Of a stretch of DNA of 64,000 nucleotides, positions 55,518 through 63,935 are shown piece by piece. The notes under the pieces were generated by a model. It saw only the letters and a program-made list of their open reading frames with translations. It had not been told where the DNA came from and ran no database searches. The stretch comes from Leisingera daeponensis (GTDB lineage: Bacteria > Pseudomonadota > Alphaproteobacteria > Rhodobacterales > Rhodobacteraceae), in assembly GCF_019801465.1 (NCBI RefSeq), contig NZ_JAHVJA010000004.1, positions 62,001 to 126,000 of the forward strand, written 5' to 3'. The stretch's first letter is position 1; the number at the start of each line of letters is the position of its first letter. The translations under genes were made by a program, and so were the position numbers.

Positions 55518-55580
55518 GGGGGCCAGCCCCCTCTTGGCCTAACGGCCAATTCACCCCCGGGATATTTCTGGCCAGATGAT
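55518..55580 (+). repeat. Intergenic repeat, copy D
   Basis: The hairpin GGGGGC, CA, GCCCCC (55518-55531) and a second small stem (TTGGCC, TAAC, GGCCAA) are followed by the core TTCACCCCCGGGATATTTCT and GGCCAGATGAT. It lies just after the transglycosylase stop. Confidence 0.7.
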
Positions 55581-55587
55581 CAAGGGA

Positions 55588-55612
55588 AAAGGCCCCGCAT
55601 TGCGGGGCCTTT
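55588..55612. terminator. Bidirectional Rho-independent terminator
   Basis: AAAGGCCCCGC, ATT, GCGGGGCCTTT: an 11-bp perfect stem with A/T ends, between the convergent transglycosylase and pot operons. Confidence 0.88.
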
Positions 55613-55636
55613 GATGTTAAATGATTGTTGCGGTGA

Positions 55637-56491
55637 TCAGCTGGGAGACATCCCGCGCAGGCGCTCGGAGCGGCGGCGCAGCATTTCCACCGTCGCCAGC
55701 AGCATGATGGAGATCGCAACCAGGATCGTCGCCACAGCCAGGATGGTCGGCGAGATCTGCTCGCGCAGGCCGATGAACATCTGCCAAGGCAGCGTCTTTT
55801 GCCCGGCCGAGCCTACAAACAGCACCACAACCACTTCGTCGAAGGAAGTGATGAAGGCGAACAGGCCGCCCGAGATCACCCCCGGCAGGATCAGCGGCAT
55901 CTGCACCCGGAAGAAGGTGGTGACCGGGTCTGCCCCCATGTTGGCCGCGGCGCGTGTCAGCGAGCGGTCAAAGCCCACCAGCGTAGCCGTCACCGTGATG
56001 ATCACGAAGGGAATGCCCAGCGCGGCATGCGCCAGAACCACGCCAATGTAGGTCCCTTGCAGGCCGATGCGGCTGTAGAAGAAATACATGCCCGCCGCGG
56101 AGATGATCAGCGGCACGATCATCGGAGAGATCAGGATGGCCATGATCGCACGGCGGAACGGTACATGCGGCTGGCTGAGGCCGATGGCGGCCAGTGTGCC
56201 GAAGGTGACCGAAACGATGGTGGCCATCGGCGCGATTTTGAGCGAGTTCCACATCGCAGACTGCCAGGAGTCGTTGTTGAAGAAGTCACGGTAGTGCTTC
56301 AGCGAATAGCCTTCAGGATCCAGCCGCAGCATTTCCGGCGTGAAGGTGAAGAAGTCCTGCGCGTTGAAGCTGAGCGGGATAATCACCACAATTGGAGCGA
56401 TCAGGAAGAAGAAGACCAGACCGCAGATCACCCGGAAAGTGTAGTGCCAGGTGCGCTGGCCAACGGTCGCATAAGGAGGAAGTGCGCTCAT
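55637..56491 (-). CDS. Polyamine ABC transporter permease PotC-like
   Basis: A 284-residue BPD-type permease with six membrane segments. The EAA-like loop that contacts the ATPase is AAANMGADPVTTFFRVQMPL. RAIMAILISPMIVPLIISAAG is PotC-like (in part, ISPMIVPLIISAAG). It is the last gene of the potA-D-B-C operon, five bases after potB. Specificity for spermidine or putrescine is inferred from the operon. Confidence 0.88.
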   Translation of the reverse strand: MSALPPYATVGQRTWHYTFRVICGLVFFFLIAPIVVIIPLSFNAQDFFTFTPEMLRLDPEGYSLKHYRDFFNNDSWQSAMWNSLKIAPMATIVSVTFGTLAAIGLSQPHVPFRRAIMAILISPMIVPLIISAAGMYFFYSRIGLQGTYIGVVLAHAALGIPFVIITVTATLVGFDRSLTRAAANMGADPVTTFFRVQMPLILPGVISGGLFAFITSFDEVVVVLFVGSAGQKTLPWQMFIGLREQISPTILAVATILVAISIMLLATVEMLRRRSERLRGMSPS

Positions 56492-56496
56492 ATCGG

Positions 56497-57768
56497 TTAT
56501 CCCAGCTTAACGTTGTCGATGCCGACGACCTTGTCGTAGACCCAGTAAAGGAGCAGGACGACCGCCAGAAGGATTGCACCCAGTGCCGCACCCAGGCCCC
56601 AGTTGCCGGAGGTCGAGATGTGGTAGGCAATCAGATTCGAGATAAAGGTGCCTTTGGTGCCGCCAACCAGCGCCGGGGTAATATAATAGCCCACGGCCAG
56701 GATGAAGACGAGGATCGAGCCTGCGCCGATTCCTGGCACGGTCTGCGGGAAGTAGACGCGCCAGAAGGCTGTCCAGTCCGTTGCTCCCAGGGATTTGGCG
56801 GCACGCAGATAGGACGGGTTGATGGTCTGCATGACCGAGTACATCGGCAGAATCATGAACGGCAGCAGGATGTGAGTCATCGCGATGATTGTGCCGAGTT
56901 CGTTATTGATCAGGACCAGCCGGTTCGCGTCGTCCACTAGCCCGATCCAGACCAAGGTATCGTTGATCACGCCCTGCTGCTGCAGCAGGATCTTCCAAGC
57001 CGAGGTCCGCACCAGCAGCGAGGTCCAGAACGGCAGCAGCACCAGGATCAGCAGAAGGTTTGCCTTGCGTGCGGGCAGGTTGGCCAGAATCCATGCCACC
57101 GGGTAGCCAAGCAGAATGCAGCTGAAGGTGATGATCAGGGACATCCGCATCGTGCGGATCAGCATGGTGTTGTAGATCCGCTCATTCTCAGGCCGGATTT
57201 CAGGGCCTTCCGCGCCAAGCTGCATATCGACGGCATTCAGGAAGTAACCGGATGTGATCTGTCCGGAATAGGTTTTTATGGTACGCCAGAGCTCGATATC
57301 GCCCCAGCCTTTGTCAATATCGATCAGCTTCTCGCGGAATGGCCCATCCGTCGCGAGGTCCCATTTGCTGACCTTGCGCCCCGACTTGCGGAATACGGAG
57401 GAGACGCCCGGATTTTCATAGTTCAGACGCTTGGCGACCTTGGTGTGGGTCTTTTCTTCGGCCGCAATCTGAAGATCGGCAGCCATGGCAGCAAACACTG
57501 CTTCCTCGGGCAGTTCGCCTGAGGCCGGATCCCAATCCGCCAGGGCTTCAACGGTACGCGGCAGTGTATCCCGCACTATGCCGTTTTCCACCGAGCGGAA
57601 CAGCATGTCACCCACCGGCAGGATGAATGTCACAAGTATGAACAGCAAAAGCGGCGCAATCAGCATCAGGGCGCGCAATTTCTGCATGCGCAGCGCCCGT
57701 GACAAGCTGCGCTTCAGCGGCGTGCCGTCCGCGGCCAGCACCGGGCCGGATTGGGTGATGTCACTCAT
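56497..57768 (-). CDS. Polyamine ABC transporter permease PotB-like, long form
   Basis: A 423-residue permease. The first membrane segment is at about 34-56 (LIAPLLLFILVTFILPVGDM). A loop of about 150 residues follows before the remaining five helices begin near 205; that loop is much longer than in E. coli PotB (about 285 residues in all). The EAA-like loop is RAAKSLGATDWTAFWRVYFP. The long periplasmic loop is seen in some alphaproteobacterial polyamine and opine-type systems. Confidence 0.87.
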   Translation of the reverse strand: MSDITQSGPVLAADGTPLKRSLSRALRMQKLRALMLIAPLLLFILVTFILPVGDMLFRSVENGIVRDTLPRTVEALADWDPASGELPEEAVFAAMAADLQIAAEEKTHTKVAKRLNYENPGVSSVFRKSGRKVSKWDLATDGPFREKLIDIDKGWGDIELWRTIKTYSGQITSGYFLNAVDMQLGAEGPEIRPENERIYNTMLIRTMRMSLIITFSCILLGYPVAWILANLPARKANLLLILVLLPFWTSLLVRTSAWKILLQQQGVINDTLVWIGLVDDANRLVLINNELGTIIAMTHILLPFMILPMYSVMQTINPSYLRAAKSLGATDWTAFWRVYFPQTVPGIGAGSILVFILAVGYYITPALVGGTKGTFISNLIAYHISTSGNWGLGAALGAILLAVVLLLYWVYDKVVGIDNVKLG

Positions 57769-57860
57769 GGGGTTCCCCGTCGGGTCTTTTGTATTTTTTG
57801 GGGCAGGGGCCAGCGTTCAGTCGGCCCCTGCCGGGCCTTTCAGTTCAGAGAAAGGTCAGC

Positions 57861-58961
57861 TTACTTGGCCAGCCATGCCTGGAACTTAGCGTCCAGATCA
57901 TCACGGTTGTCCGCCCACCATTCATAGTCATAGACATGCACGTTGCCGGCGTTGGCCGGATCGGTCGGCATGTGCGGCGCCATTTCGATGCCCAGTTCGG
58001 CATGTTTGCCGACCAGCGGTGCCGAGGAGGCACGGGCCGGGCCGTAGGAAATGTATGCCGCCTGGTCTGCCAAACGCTGGGTGTCCGTGGCGAACTTCAG
58101 GAAGTCCATCACGCGGGCCTTACGGTCCGCAGGCAGGCCAGCTGGAACAACCCAGCCGTCCAGGTCAAAGGACTGCATGTCCCAGAGCATGCCGATCGGC
58201 TGGCCCTGCTCCGCGATTGCCGAGAACAGGCGTCCGTTGAAGGTGGAGCCCATCACTACTTCGCCATCGGCCAGCAGCTGCGGGGTTTCTGCGCCTGCAG
58301 TCCACCAGACCACCTGATCCTTGATGGTGTCGAGCTTCGCCAGCGCCTGTTCCACGCCTTCATCGGTGCCCAGCACGTCGTAGATTTCTTCCTTGGCCAC
58401 GCCGTCGCAGTAGAGCGCCCACTCCATGTTGTCGATCGGCCGCTTCTGCAGCGATCGCTTGCCCGGATACTTCTCGGTATCAAAGATCGCGCAGACCGAG
58501 TCCGGCTGGTCGATGAGGTCTGTGCGGTAGCCGAAGGTGGTCGAATAGACGATTTGCGGCACGAAGCAGTCGCTGACGATCAGGTCGCCAAAGTCTTCGG
58601 ATGCCGGTGTTCCATCGGGCGCTTCGGCCAGAACCTCGTCATGGTCCAGTTCTTCCGCCAGGCCTTCGTCGCACAGGCGCATGGCGTCGGAGGCCACGAC
58701 GTCCACCAGATCCCAAGTCACATTGCCGGCCTCGTTCATGGCGCGGATCTTGGCCACGGCTTCGGCCGAGCTTTCATCCCAGACCACTTTCACGTCGGGG
58801 TTCGCGGCCAGGTAGGGCTCAACATAGGCCTTGTGCTGGCTGGCCTGGTAAGCACCGCCCCAGGACACCAGGGTCAGCTCATTGGCCATTTCCTCGGCAA
58901 AGGCCGAAGGGGCGCAAAGGGCGGTGGTCATCGCCAGTGCAGACAGTTTGCTGAGTTTCAT
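57861..58961 (-). CDS. Polyamine-type ABC transporter substrate-binding protein
   Basis: A 366-residue periplasmic binding protein. The signal peptide is LSKLSALAMTTALCAPSAFA. The mature protein starts ELTLVSWGGAYQASQHKAYV and belongs to the SBP_bac_6/8 PotD-like group (NVTWDLVDVVASDAMRLCDE). AAGGAGAG precedes the ATG on the transcript. It lies between potA and potB. The exact ligand is uncertain; classic PotD aromatic box residues could not be confirmed by eye. Confidence 0.87.
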   Translation of the reverse strand: MKLSKLSALAMTTALCAPSAFAEEMANELTLVSWGGAYQASQHKAYVEPYLAANPDVKVVWDESSAEAVAKIRAMNEAGNVTWDLVDVVASDAMRLCDEGLAEELDHDEVLAEAPDGTPASEDFGDLIVSDCFVPQIVYSTTFGYRTDLIDQPDSVCAIFDTEKYPGKRSLQKRPIDNMEWALYCDGVAKEEIYDVLGTDEGVEQALAKLDTIKDQVVWWTAGAETPQLLADGEVVMGSTFNGRLFSAIAEQGQPIGMLWDMQSFDLDGWVVPAGLPADRKARVMDFLKFATDTQRLADQAAYISYGPARASSAPLVGKHAELGIEMAPHMPTDPANAGNVHVYDYEWWADNRDDLDAKFQAWLAK

Positions 58962-59038
58962 AGAGAGTCTCTCCTTGTTGAATTTCACAGAAGTGAAGCC
59001 CCCGGTCGTTCTTCTGCCGGGGGTTCGACGCGCGCGGA

Positions 59039-60163
59039 TCAGGCGTCCAGCGCGCGGCAGTCGTCCGGCAGCCAGCCGATTTCGATCTGTTGACCGGGCT
59101 GCAACCGGACTTGGTCCGGGGCGTTACGGGTCTTGATGATGAACTCATCATTGCCGGCCACCCTCAGACGGGTGCGGAAGATGTCGCCCATATAAATGAA
59201 CTCCAAAACTTCCGCTTTCAAAGTATGCACGCCTGCCTGCAGGCGGTTCTTATTATATTCAACGCGCTCTGGGCGGATAGAGACCCGGGTACGTTCGCCA
59301 GGCTTGGAGACGTTGACCGGCTTGCAGTCGATCAGTTCCCCATCATCGAGCTGCACAAGCGCCCGGTCGCCCTTGATCTCTTTTAGGGTGCCTTCCAGCG
59401 TGTTGTTTTCACCGATGAACTGGGCGACAAAGCTGTTTTCCGGGCTTTCGTACAGCTGATCCGGCGGCGCGATCTGCTGAATGCGGCCGTCATCGAACAC
59501 GGCAACCCGGTCCGACATGGTCAGCGCTTCGGTCTGGTCGTGGGTCACATAAACCACTGTGATGCCCAGGCGGTGCGCCAGATGGGTGATTTCAAACTGC
59601 ATTTTCTCGCGCAGCTGCTTGTCGAGCGCACCCAGCGGTTCATCCATCAGAACCAGCTCGGGTTCGAACACCAGCGCGCGGGCCAGAGCAATCCGTTGCT
59701 GCTGCCCGCCCGAAAGCTGCGCCGGACGGCGGCCGCCGAAGGCCCCCATTTCCACCATGTCCAGCGCCCGCTTCACTTTCTCCTCGCGCTCGGACTTGCC
59801 CATCTTACGGACTTCCAGCGGGAAAGAGAGATTTTCCGCGATCGTCATGTGCGGGAACAGCGCGTAGTTCTGGAACACCATGCCGATGCCGCGCTTGTGC
59901 GGCGGGATGTTGTTGATAGAAGTCCCGTCCAAGCGGATGTCGCCATGGGTCGCGGTTTCAAAACCAGCCAGCATCATAAGGCAAGTGGTCTTTCCCGAAC
60001 CTGACGGGCCCAGCATTGTAAGAAACTCGCCCTTGGGCATGGTGAGGTTGAGGTCTTTGACAACGAGATTTTCGCCATCATAGCTCTTTTGGACGCGTTC
60101 GAATTCAACGAACGCATCAACGTTTGACGCATCAGCCAAAGCAGGCTCCCCGTAGTTTGTCAT
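59039..60163 (-). CDS. Polyamine ABC transporter ATPase PotA-like
   Basis: A 374-residue ATPase. Walker A is LGPSGSGKTT (51-60), the signature is LSGGQQQRIALARAL, Walker B is ELVLMDEPLGALD, and the H-loop is YVTHDQTEAL. A C-terminal TOBE domain follows (VSIRPERVEYN, GDIFRTRLRVAG). It is the first gene of the operon. I chose MTNYGEPALA as the start over a GTG seven codons upstream. Confidence 0.92.
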   Translation of the reverse strand: MTNYGEPALADASNVDAFVEFERVQKSYDGENLVVKDLNLTMPKGEFLTMLGPSGSGKTTCLMMLAGFETATHGDIRLDGTSINNIPPHKRGIGMVFQNYALFPHMTIAENLSFPLEVRKMGKSEREEKVKRALDMVEMGAFGGRRPAQLSGGQQQRIALARALVFEPELVLMDEPLGALDKQLREKMQFEITHLAHRLGITVVYVTHDQTEALTMSDRVAVFDDGRIQQIAPPDQLYESPENSFVAQFIGENNTLEGTLKEIKGDRALVQLDDGELIDCKPVNVSKPGERTRVSIRPERVEYNKNRLQAGVHTLKAEVLEFIYMGDIFRTRLRVAGNDEFIIKTRNAPDQVRLQPGQQIEIGWLPDDCRALDA

Positions 60164-60423
60164 TCCGGCAGATTTGCTCTGCACTTATTTGAAGTTAATC
60201 ACACCAACGCTATCAAGCGCTAGATATGAAAAAAATATTCTTTCACCGATGAGCGTACGAAAATCATACTTTGGCTTTCTTCAGACGGAAAAGAATATCC
60301 TGAAGGAACCCTAGCCGCGCTCCCCCCTCCCGGATCGGACATTTTGCGACGCACCCATGATATTTTGCGCCCCGATATGCGAAAGACCGACCAGAAACCG
60401 ACCCTTTTACACCTGGAACCGAA
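60164..60423 (-). promoter_or_regulatory. Upstream region of the pot operon
   Basis: It carries the promoter of potA-D-B-C and no gene. A 16-bp near-palindrome, TATCAAGCGCTAGATA (60211-60226), is a candidate operator. AT-rich sequence at 60225-60300 could be the promoter. Confidence 0.45.
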
Positions 60424-60455
60424 AAGGAAAGGCCCGGCAACATTGTTGCCAGGCC
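60424..60455 (-). terminator. Terminator of the SpuC-like aminotransferase gene
   Basis: A GGCCCGGCAAC..GTTGCCAGGCC stem with one mismatch and a three-base loop, followed on the minus strand by TTTCCTTTTC. Confidence 0.8.
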
Positions 60456-60492
60456 CTTGTGAGTCGCTCTTATTCTAGGTTTGAATGCGGAA

Positions 60493-61887
60493 TCAGGCGC
60501 TCCGCAGAAGGTCCTGCGCTTTCAGTTCGGCGTAACACTCGTCCAGCGACTTTGTGGCCCGCTCGATTAGGACGTCGATCTGTTCCGGCGTGATCACAAG
60601 CGGCGGCGAAATAATCATCCGGTCACCAACATGACGCATCACAAGGTTGTTCGCGAAACAGCGCTCGCGGCAGATATACCCGACTGTACCCGCATCGGAT
60701 GCGAAAGCGGCGCGGGCTTCCTTGTTGGGAGTCAGCGCAATAGAGCCCATCATGCCGACGATTCTGGCCTCACCCACCAACGGGTGGTCGGTCAGTGCTT
60801 CCCATTTCTGTTTCAGATACGGCGCGGCCACATCGCGCACATGGCCTAGAATGTTTTCCTCTTCAAGGATGCGCAGGTTTTCCAGCGCAACTGCGGCCGC
60901 GACCGGGTGCCCGGAATAAGTGTAGCCGTGGTTGAACTCGTCTCCCGCGATCACCGAAGCAACCTCATCGCTGACTATTGAGCCGCCGATTGGCGCATAG
61001 CCGGAGCTGAGGCCCTTGGCGATGGTCATGATATCGGGGCGGATGTTCAGCGTTTCGCTGCCGAACCAGTTGCCGGTTCGCCCGAAGCCGCAAATCACCT
61101 CATCCGCGATCAGCAGGATTTCATACTTGTCGCAGATGCGCTGAATTTCTGGCCAATAGCTGTCCGGTGGTACAATCACGCCGCCAGCGCCTTGCACCGG
61201 CTCGGCGATAAAGGCCGCTACGCGATCTTCACCCAGTTCCAGGATTGCCTCTTCGAGTTCGCGCGCGCGCTGCAGCCCGAAATCCTCTGGCGGCATGTCG
61301 CCGCCTTCAGCCCACCAGTTCGGCTGGTTGATATGGTGGATGTCCGGAATCGGCATCCCGCCCTGGGCGTGCATGCCGCTCATCCCGCCAAGGGAGCCGC
61401 TGCCTACAGAAGAGCCATGATAGGCATTCTTGCGGCTGATAATGACAGACTTCGACGGCTTGCCCTTCAGCGCCCAGTAATGCCGCACCATTCGGATGTT
61501 GGTGTCATTCGCCTCCGAGCCGGAACCCGCGAAGAACACGTTGTTCAGGTCGCCCGGCGCCAGTTCGGCGATCTTTGCGGCCAGCGCAATGGCCGGCACA
61601 TGCGTGGTCTGGAAAAACGTGTTGTAATAAGGCAGCTCGCGCATTTGGCGGGCGGCCACCTCGGCCAGTTCGCCGCGGCCATAACCGATGTTGACGCACC
61701 ACAGGCCTGCCATCGCATCGAGGATCTGATGGCCTTCGCTGTCTGTCAGATGCACACCATCGGCGCGGGTGATGATACGCGCGCCTTTCTGCGACAGTTC
61801 CCCATTGGCGGTGAACGGGTGCATATGGTGGGCGGCGTCCAGCGCCTGCAACTCAGCCGTCGGCATGTGGTTGGTGATCACGGTCAT
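60493..61887 (-). CDS. Class III aminotransferase, SpuC-like (putrescine/polyamine)
   Basis: A 464-residue PLP enzyme. LWCVNIGYGRGELAEVAARQ (in part, LWCVNIGYGRGE), NNVFFAGSGSEANDTNIRM and the PLP Lys in TIAKGLSSGYAPIGG match the putrescine/beta-alanine-pyruvate aminotransferase group. LIADEVICGFGRTG carries the cofactor Asp. It sits between the GntR regulator gene and a pot operon, which supports putrescine:pyruvate transamination. Exact substrate unproven. A hairpin in its leader overlaps the ribosome site. Confidence 0.85.
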   Translation of the reverse strand: MTVITNHMPTAELQALDAAHHMHPFTANGELSQKGARIITRADGVHLTDSEGHQILDAMAGLWCVNIGYGRGELAEVAARQMRELPYYNTFFQTTHVPAIALAAKIAELAPGDLNNVFFAGSGSEANDTNIRMVRHYWALKGKPSKSVIISRKNAYHGSSVGSGSLGGMSGMHAQGGMPIPDIHHINQPNWWAEGGDMPPEDFGLQRARELEEAILELGEDRVAAFIAEPVQGAGGVIVPPDSYWPEIQRICDKYEILLIADEVICGFGRTGNWFGSETLNIRPDIMTIAKGLSSGYAPIGGSIVSDEVASVIAGDEFNHGYTYSGHPVAAAVALENLRILEEENILGHVRDVAAPYLKQKWEALTDHPLVGEARIVGMMGSIALTPNKEARAAFASDAGTVGYICRERCFANNLVMRHVGDRMIISPPLVITPEQIDVLIERATKSLDECYAELKAQDLLRSA

Positions 61888-61897
61888 GGGACTCGCT

Positions 61898-61942
61898 CCT
61901 GAGAATAACTGATTGGCACCAGAATATGATCAAATTCTCAGG
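61898..61942 (-). promoter_or_regulatory. Inverted repeat covering the spuC-like gene's ribosome site
   Basis: CCTGAGAAT and ATTCTCAGG are perfect 9-bp arms around 27 bases. On the transcript the distal arm merges into CTCAGGAG, the likely Shine-Dalgarno of the aminotransferase, 8-10 bases before its ATG. The loop contains the ATTTGATCA motif. It could be a translation-masking hairpin or a DNA operator. Confidence 0.5.
61927..61935 (-). promoter_or_regulatory. ATTTGATCA motif upstream of the aminotransferase gene
   Basis: The 9-mer ATTTGATCA (minus strand) is 40 bases upstream of the aminotransferase start. The same 9-mer occurs at 62728-62736 in front of potF. It is a candidate GntR operator. 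Confidence 0.4.
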
Positions 61943-61953
61943 TGTCAATCGAA

Positions 61954-62640
61954 TCAGTTGCCCCCCCTCAGCCCCTCAACCACCTGATCCATGCCCTGGC
62001 AGACGTCCCTTTCCATCGCCAAAGCTGCCATTTCCGGGTCTTTCCGCCGCAGGGCATCCAGGATGTCCTTGTGGCGGTCCGGGAAGCTTTGAGTACCCAG
62101 CCGCCCGCTGACCACCCGCAGGGAGGGCCCGAAACGCAGCCAAAGGCGGTCAGCGATGTCGCTGAGTATGGGGGCATTGGCATGGGAATACAGGGCCGTG
62201 TGGAAGCTGTAATTCTGCACCAGATAGCCCGCCACGTCGCCGGTGGCGATCGCCTTGTCCAAGGCGTGATCGATCATGACCAGTTCGTCGATATCAGCCG
62301 TGCCGATATGTGGAGTAGCCCGACGCGCAAGTTCACACTCAATTGTTTTCCTTGCAAAAATAAGCTCCTCCAGATCTTCCGGCCCCAGCAAGGGCACCGA
62401 CACGCGGCGGTTGCCCTGGAACATCAGCGCCCCGTCCGAGATCAGCCGCCGGATCGCCTCGCGCACTGGGGTCATGCCGGCCTCCAGAGTTTCGACCAGC
62501 CCCTGGATTGTCACCGCTTGTCCCGGCACCAGTTCACCGAACAGAATTTGCGCCCTGAGCTTCTGATAAACGATCTCATGCGCGGGCAGTTTGGCCGGGT
62601 TTTCATGTGCTGCTTGTGCGGGCGAAGTGGTCTCTGTCAC
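61954..62640 (-). CDS. GntR-family (FCD) regulator of the polyamine genes
   Basis: A 228-residue regulator. The winged helix is AHEIVYQKLRAQILFGELVP through TPVREAIRRLISDGAL. The FCD domain follows (EELIFARKTIECELARRA, HTALYSHANAPIL). I chose the GTG (VTETTSPAQ) because AGGAGG lies ten bases before it; an ATG 13 codons upstream has no ribosome site. It is upstream of the aminotransferase on the same strand and divergent from potF, so it likely controls both. Confidence 0.87.
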   Translation of the reverse strand: MTETTSPAQAAHENPAKLPAHEIVYQKLRAQILFGELVPGQAVTIQGLVETLEAGMTPVREAIRRLISDGALMFQGNRRVSVPLLGPEDLEELIFARKTIECELARRATPHIGTADIDELVMIDHALDKAIATGDVAGYLVQNYSFHTALYSHANAPILSDIADRLWLRFGPSLRVVSGRLGTQSFPDRHKDILDALRRKDPEMAALAMERDVCQGMDQVVEGLRGGN

Positions 62641-62727
62641 CTGGGGAATTCCTCCTAGATTTTGGCCAGATTGCACCATCCCGGGCCAAGTGAAAACATA
62701 AAGAGTATTGCCGAACGCGGCAAAACT

Positions 62728-62736
62728 TGATCAAAT
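62728..62736 (+). promoter_or_regulatory. ATTTGATCA motif upstream of potF
   Basis: TGATCAAAT on the plus strand, within the palindrome TTGATCAA, is 46 bases upstream of potF and in the divergent gap with the GntR gene. It matches the element before the aminotransferase gene. Confidence 0.4.
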
Positions 62737-62782
62737 CTGATTACAGCCGGACCCGGAAGCCGGCGCCCACAGGGAGAAATTC

Positions 62783-63871
62783 ATGACACTTAAAACGATG
62801 ACCATGACTGCCGTCGTTGCCCTTGGCACGGCTGCCGCTGCTGCGGCGGAAGAGGTGCGGGTATATAACTGGTCGGACTATATCGACGAAGGCCTGCTGG
62901 AAAAATTCGAGAAGGAAACCGGCATCGACCTGATTTACGATGTGTTCGACAGCAACGAGGTCCTGGAGACCAAAATGCTGGCAGGCGGCTCCGGTTACGA
63001 CGTAGTGGTGCCGACCGGCTCCTTTCTGGCGCGCCAGATCCAGGCTGGCGCCTTTCAAAAGCTCGACTTTTCCAAGCTGACCAACTCGGACAACATGTGG
63101 GACGCGATCAAGGAGCGCACTGCCCGCTACGATCCGGACAATGCCTATTCGGTGAACTATATGTGGGGCACCACCGGCATCGGAGCCAATGTCGGCAAAG
63201 TGAAGGAAGTGCTCGGTGACGATGCACCGCTCGATTCCCTGGATCTGGTTTTCAATCCCGAGAACATGGAAAAGCTGGCCAGCTGCGGGGTCCACTTTCT
63301 GGACGCTCCGGACGAGATGATACCAGCCGCCCTGCAGTACATTGGTGAAGACCCCAACAGTCAGGATGCCGATGTGGTTGCCAAAGCCGAACCGGTTCTG
63401 ATGGCTGTCCGCCCCTATGTCAGCAAATTCCACAGCTCCGAATACATCAACGCTCTTGCCAACGGCGACATCTGCGTGGCTTTCGGCTGGTCAGGCGACA
63501 TCCTGCAGGCAAGAGACCGCGCCGCGGAAGCGGATAACGGTGTGGAGATCGTCTACAACGCCCCGAAAGAGGGCGCTCTGATGTGGTTCGACCAGATGGC
63601 AATCCCGGTTGATGCACCGAACCCGGAAGGCGCGCATAAGTTCCTGAATTTCATCATGGATCCGCAGAACATGGCTGCGGCTTCGAACTACGTCTATTAC
63701 GCCAACGGCAACAAGGCGAGCCAGGAGTTCCTGGAAGAAGACGTGATCGGGGATCCGGCGATCTATCCGAACGATGAGACAGTGAAGAACCTGTACATCA
63801 AGGAAAGCTATCCGCCGAAGATCCAGCGCAAGGCCACCCGCATGTGGACCAAGATCAAATCGGGCACCTGA
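62783..63871 (+). CDS. potF: Putrescine-type ABC transporter substrate-binding protein PotF
   Basis: A 362-residue periplasmic binding protein. The signal peptide is KTMTMTAVVALGTAAAAAA. The mature part starts EVRVYNWSDYIDEGLLEKFE, the hallmark PotD/PotF opening, with YDVVVPTGSFLARQIQAGAF and AFGWSGDILQARDRA. It differs from the first binding protein in this window and is much closer to classical PotF. AGGGAGAA precedes the ATG. It opens a second polyamine transport operon that continues past the window. Confidence 0.92.
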   Translation: MTLKTMTMTAVVALGTAAAAAAEEVRVYNWSDYIDEGLLEKFEKETGIDLIYDVFDSNEVLETKMLAGGSGYDVVVPTGSFLARQIQAGAFQKLDFSKLTNSDNMWDAIKERTARYDPDNAYSVNYMWGTTGIGANVGKVKEVLGDDAPLDSLDLVFNPENMEKLASCGVHFLDAPDEMIPAALQYIGEDPNSQDADVVAKAEPVLMAVRPYVSKFHSSEYINALANGDICVAFGWSGDILQARDRAAEADNGVEIVYNAPKEGALMWFDQMAIPVDAPNPEGAHKFLNFIMDPQNMAAASNYVYYANGNKASQEFLEEDVIGDPAIYPNDETVKNLYIKESYPPKIQRKATRMWTKIKSGT

Positions 63872-63887
63872 CCCGCGGACCTGACCA

Positions 63888-63912
63888 GGCAGGACGCCGT
63901 GTGCGTCCTGCC
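63888..63912 (+). terminator. Hairpin after potF
   Basis: GGCAGGACGC, CGTGT, GCGTCCTGCC: 10-bp perfect stem with no U-run. It probably attenuates transcription or protects the potF message, so that more binding protein is made than the downstream transporter. Confidence 0.6.
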
Positions 63913-63935
63913 GACAATCACGGACACTCTCCCAA

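Noticed and set aside
57789-59093. A 434-codon open frame on the plus strand
   Set aside because: It is antisense to the PotD-like binding protein gene.
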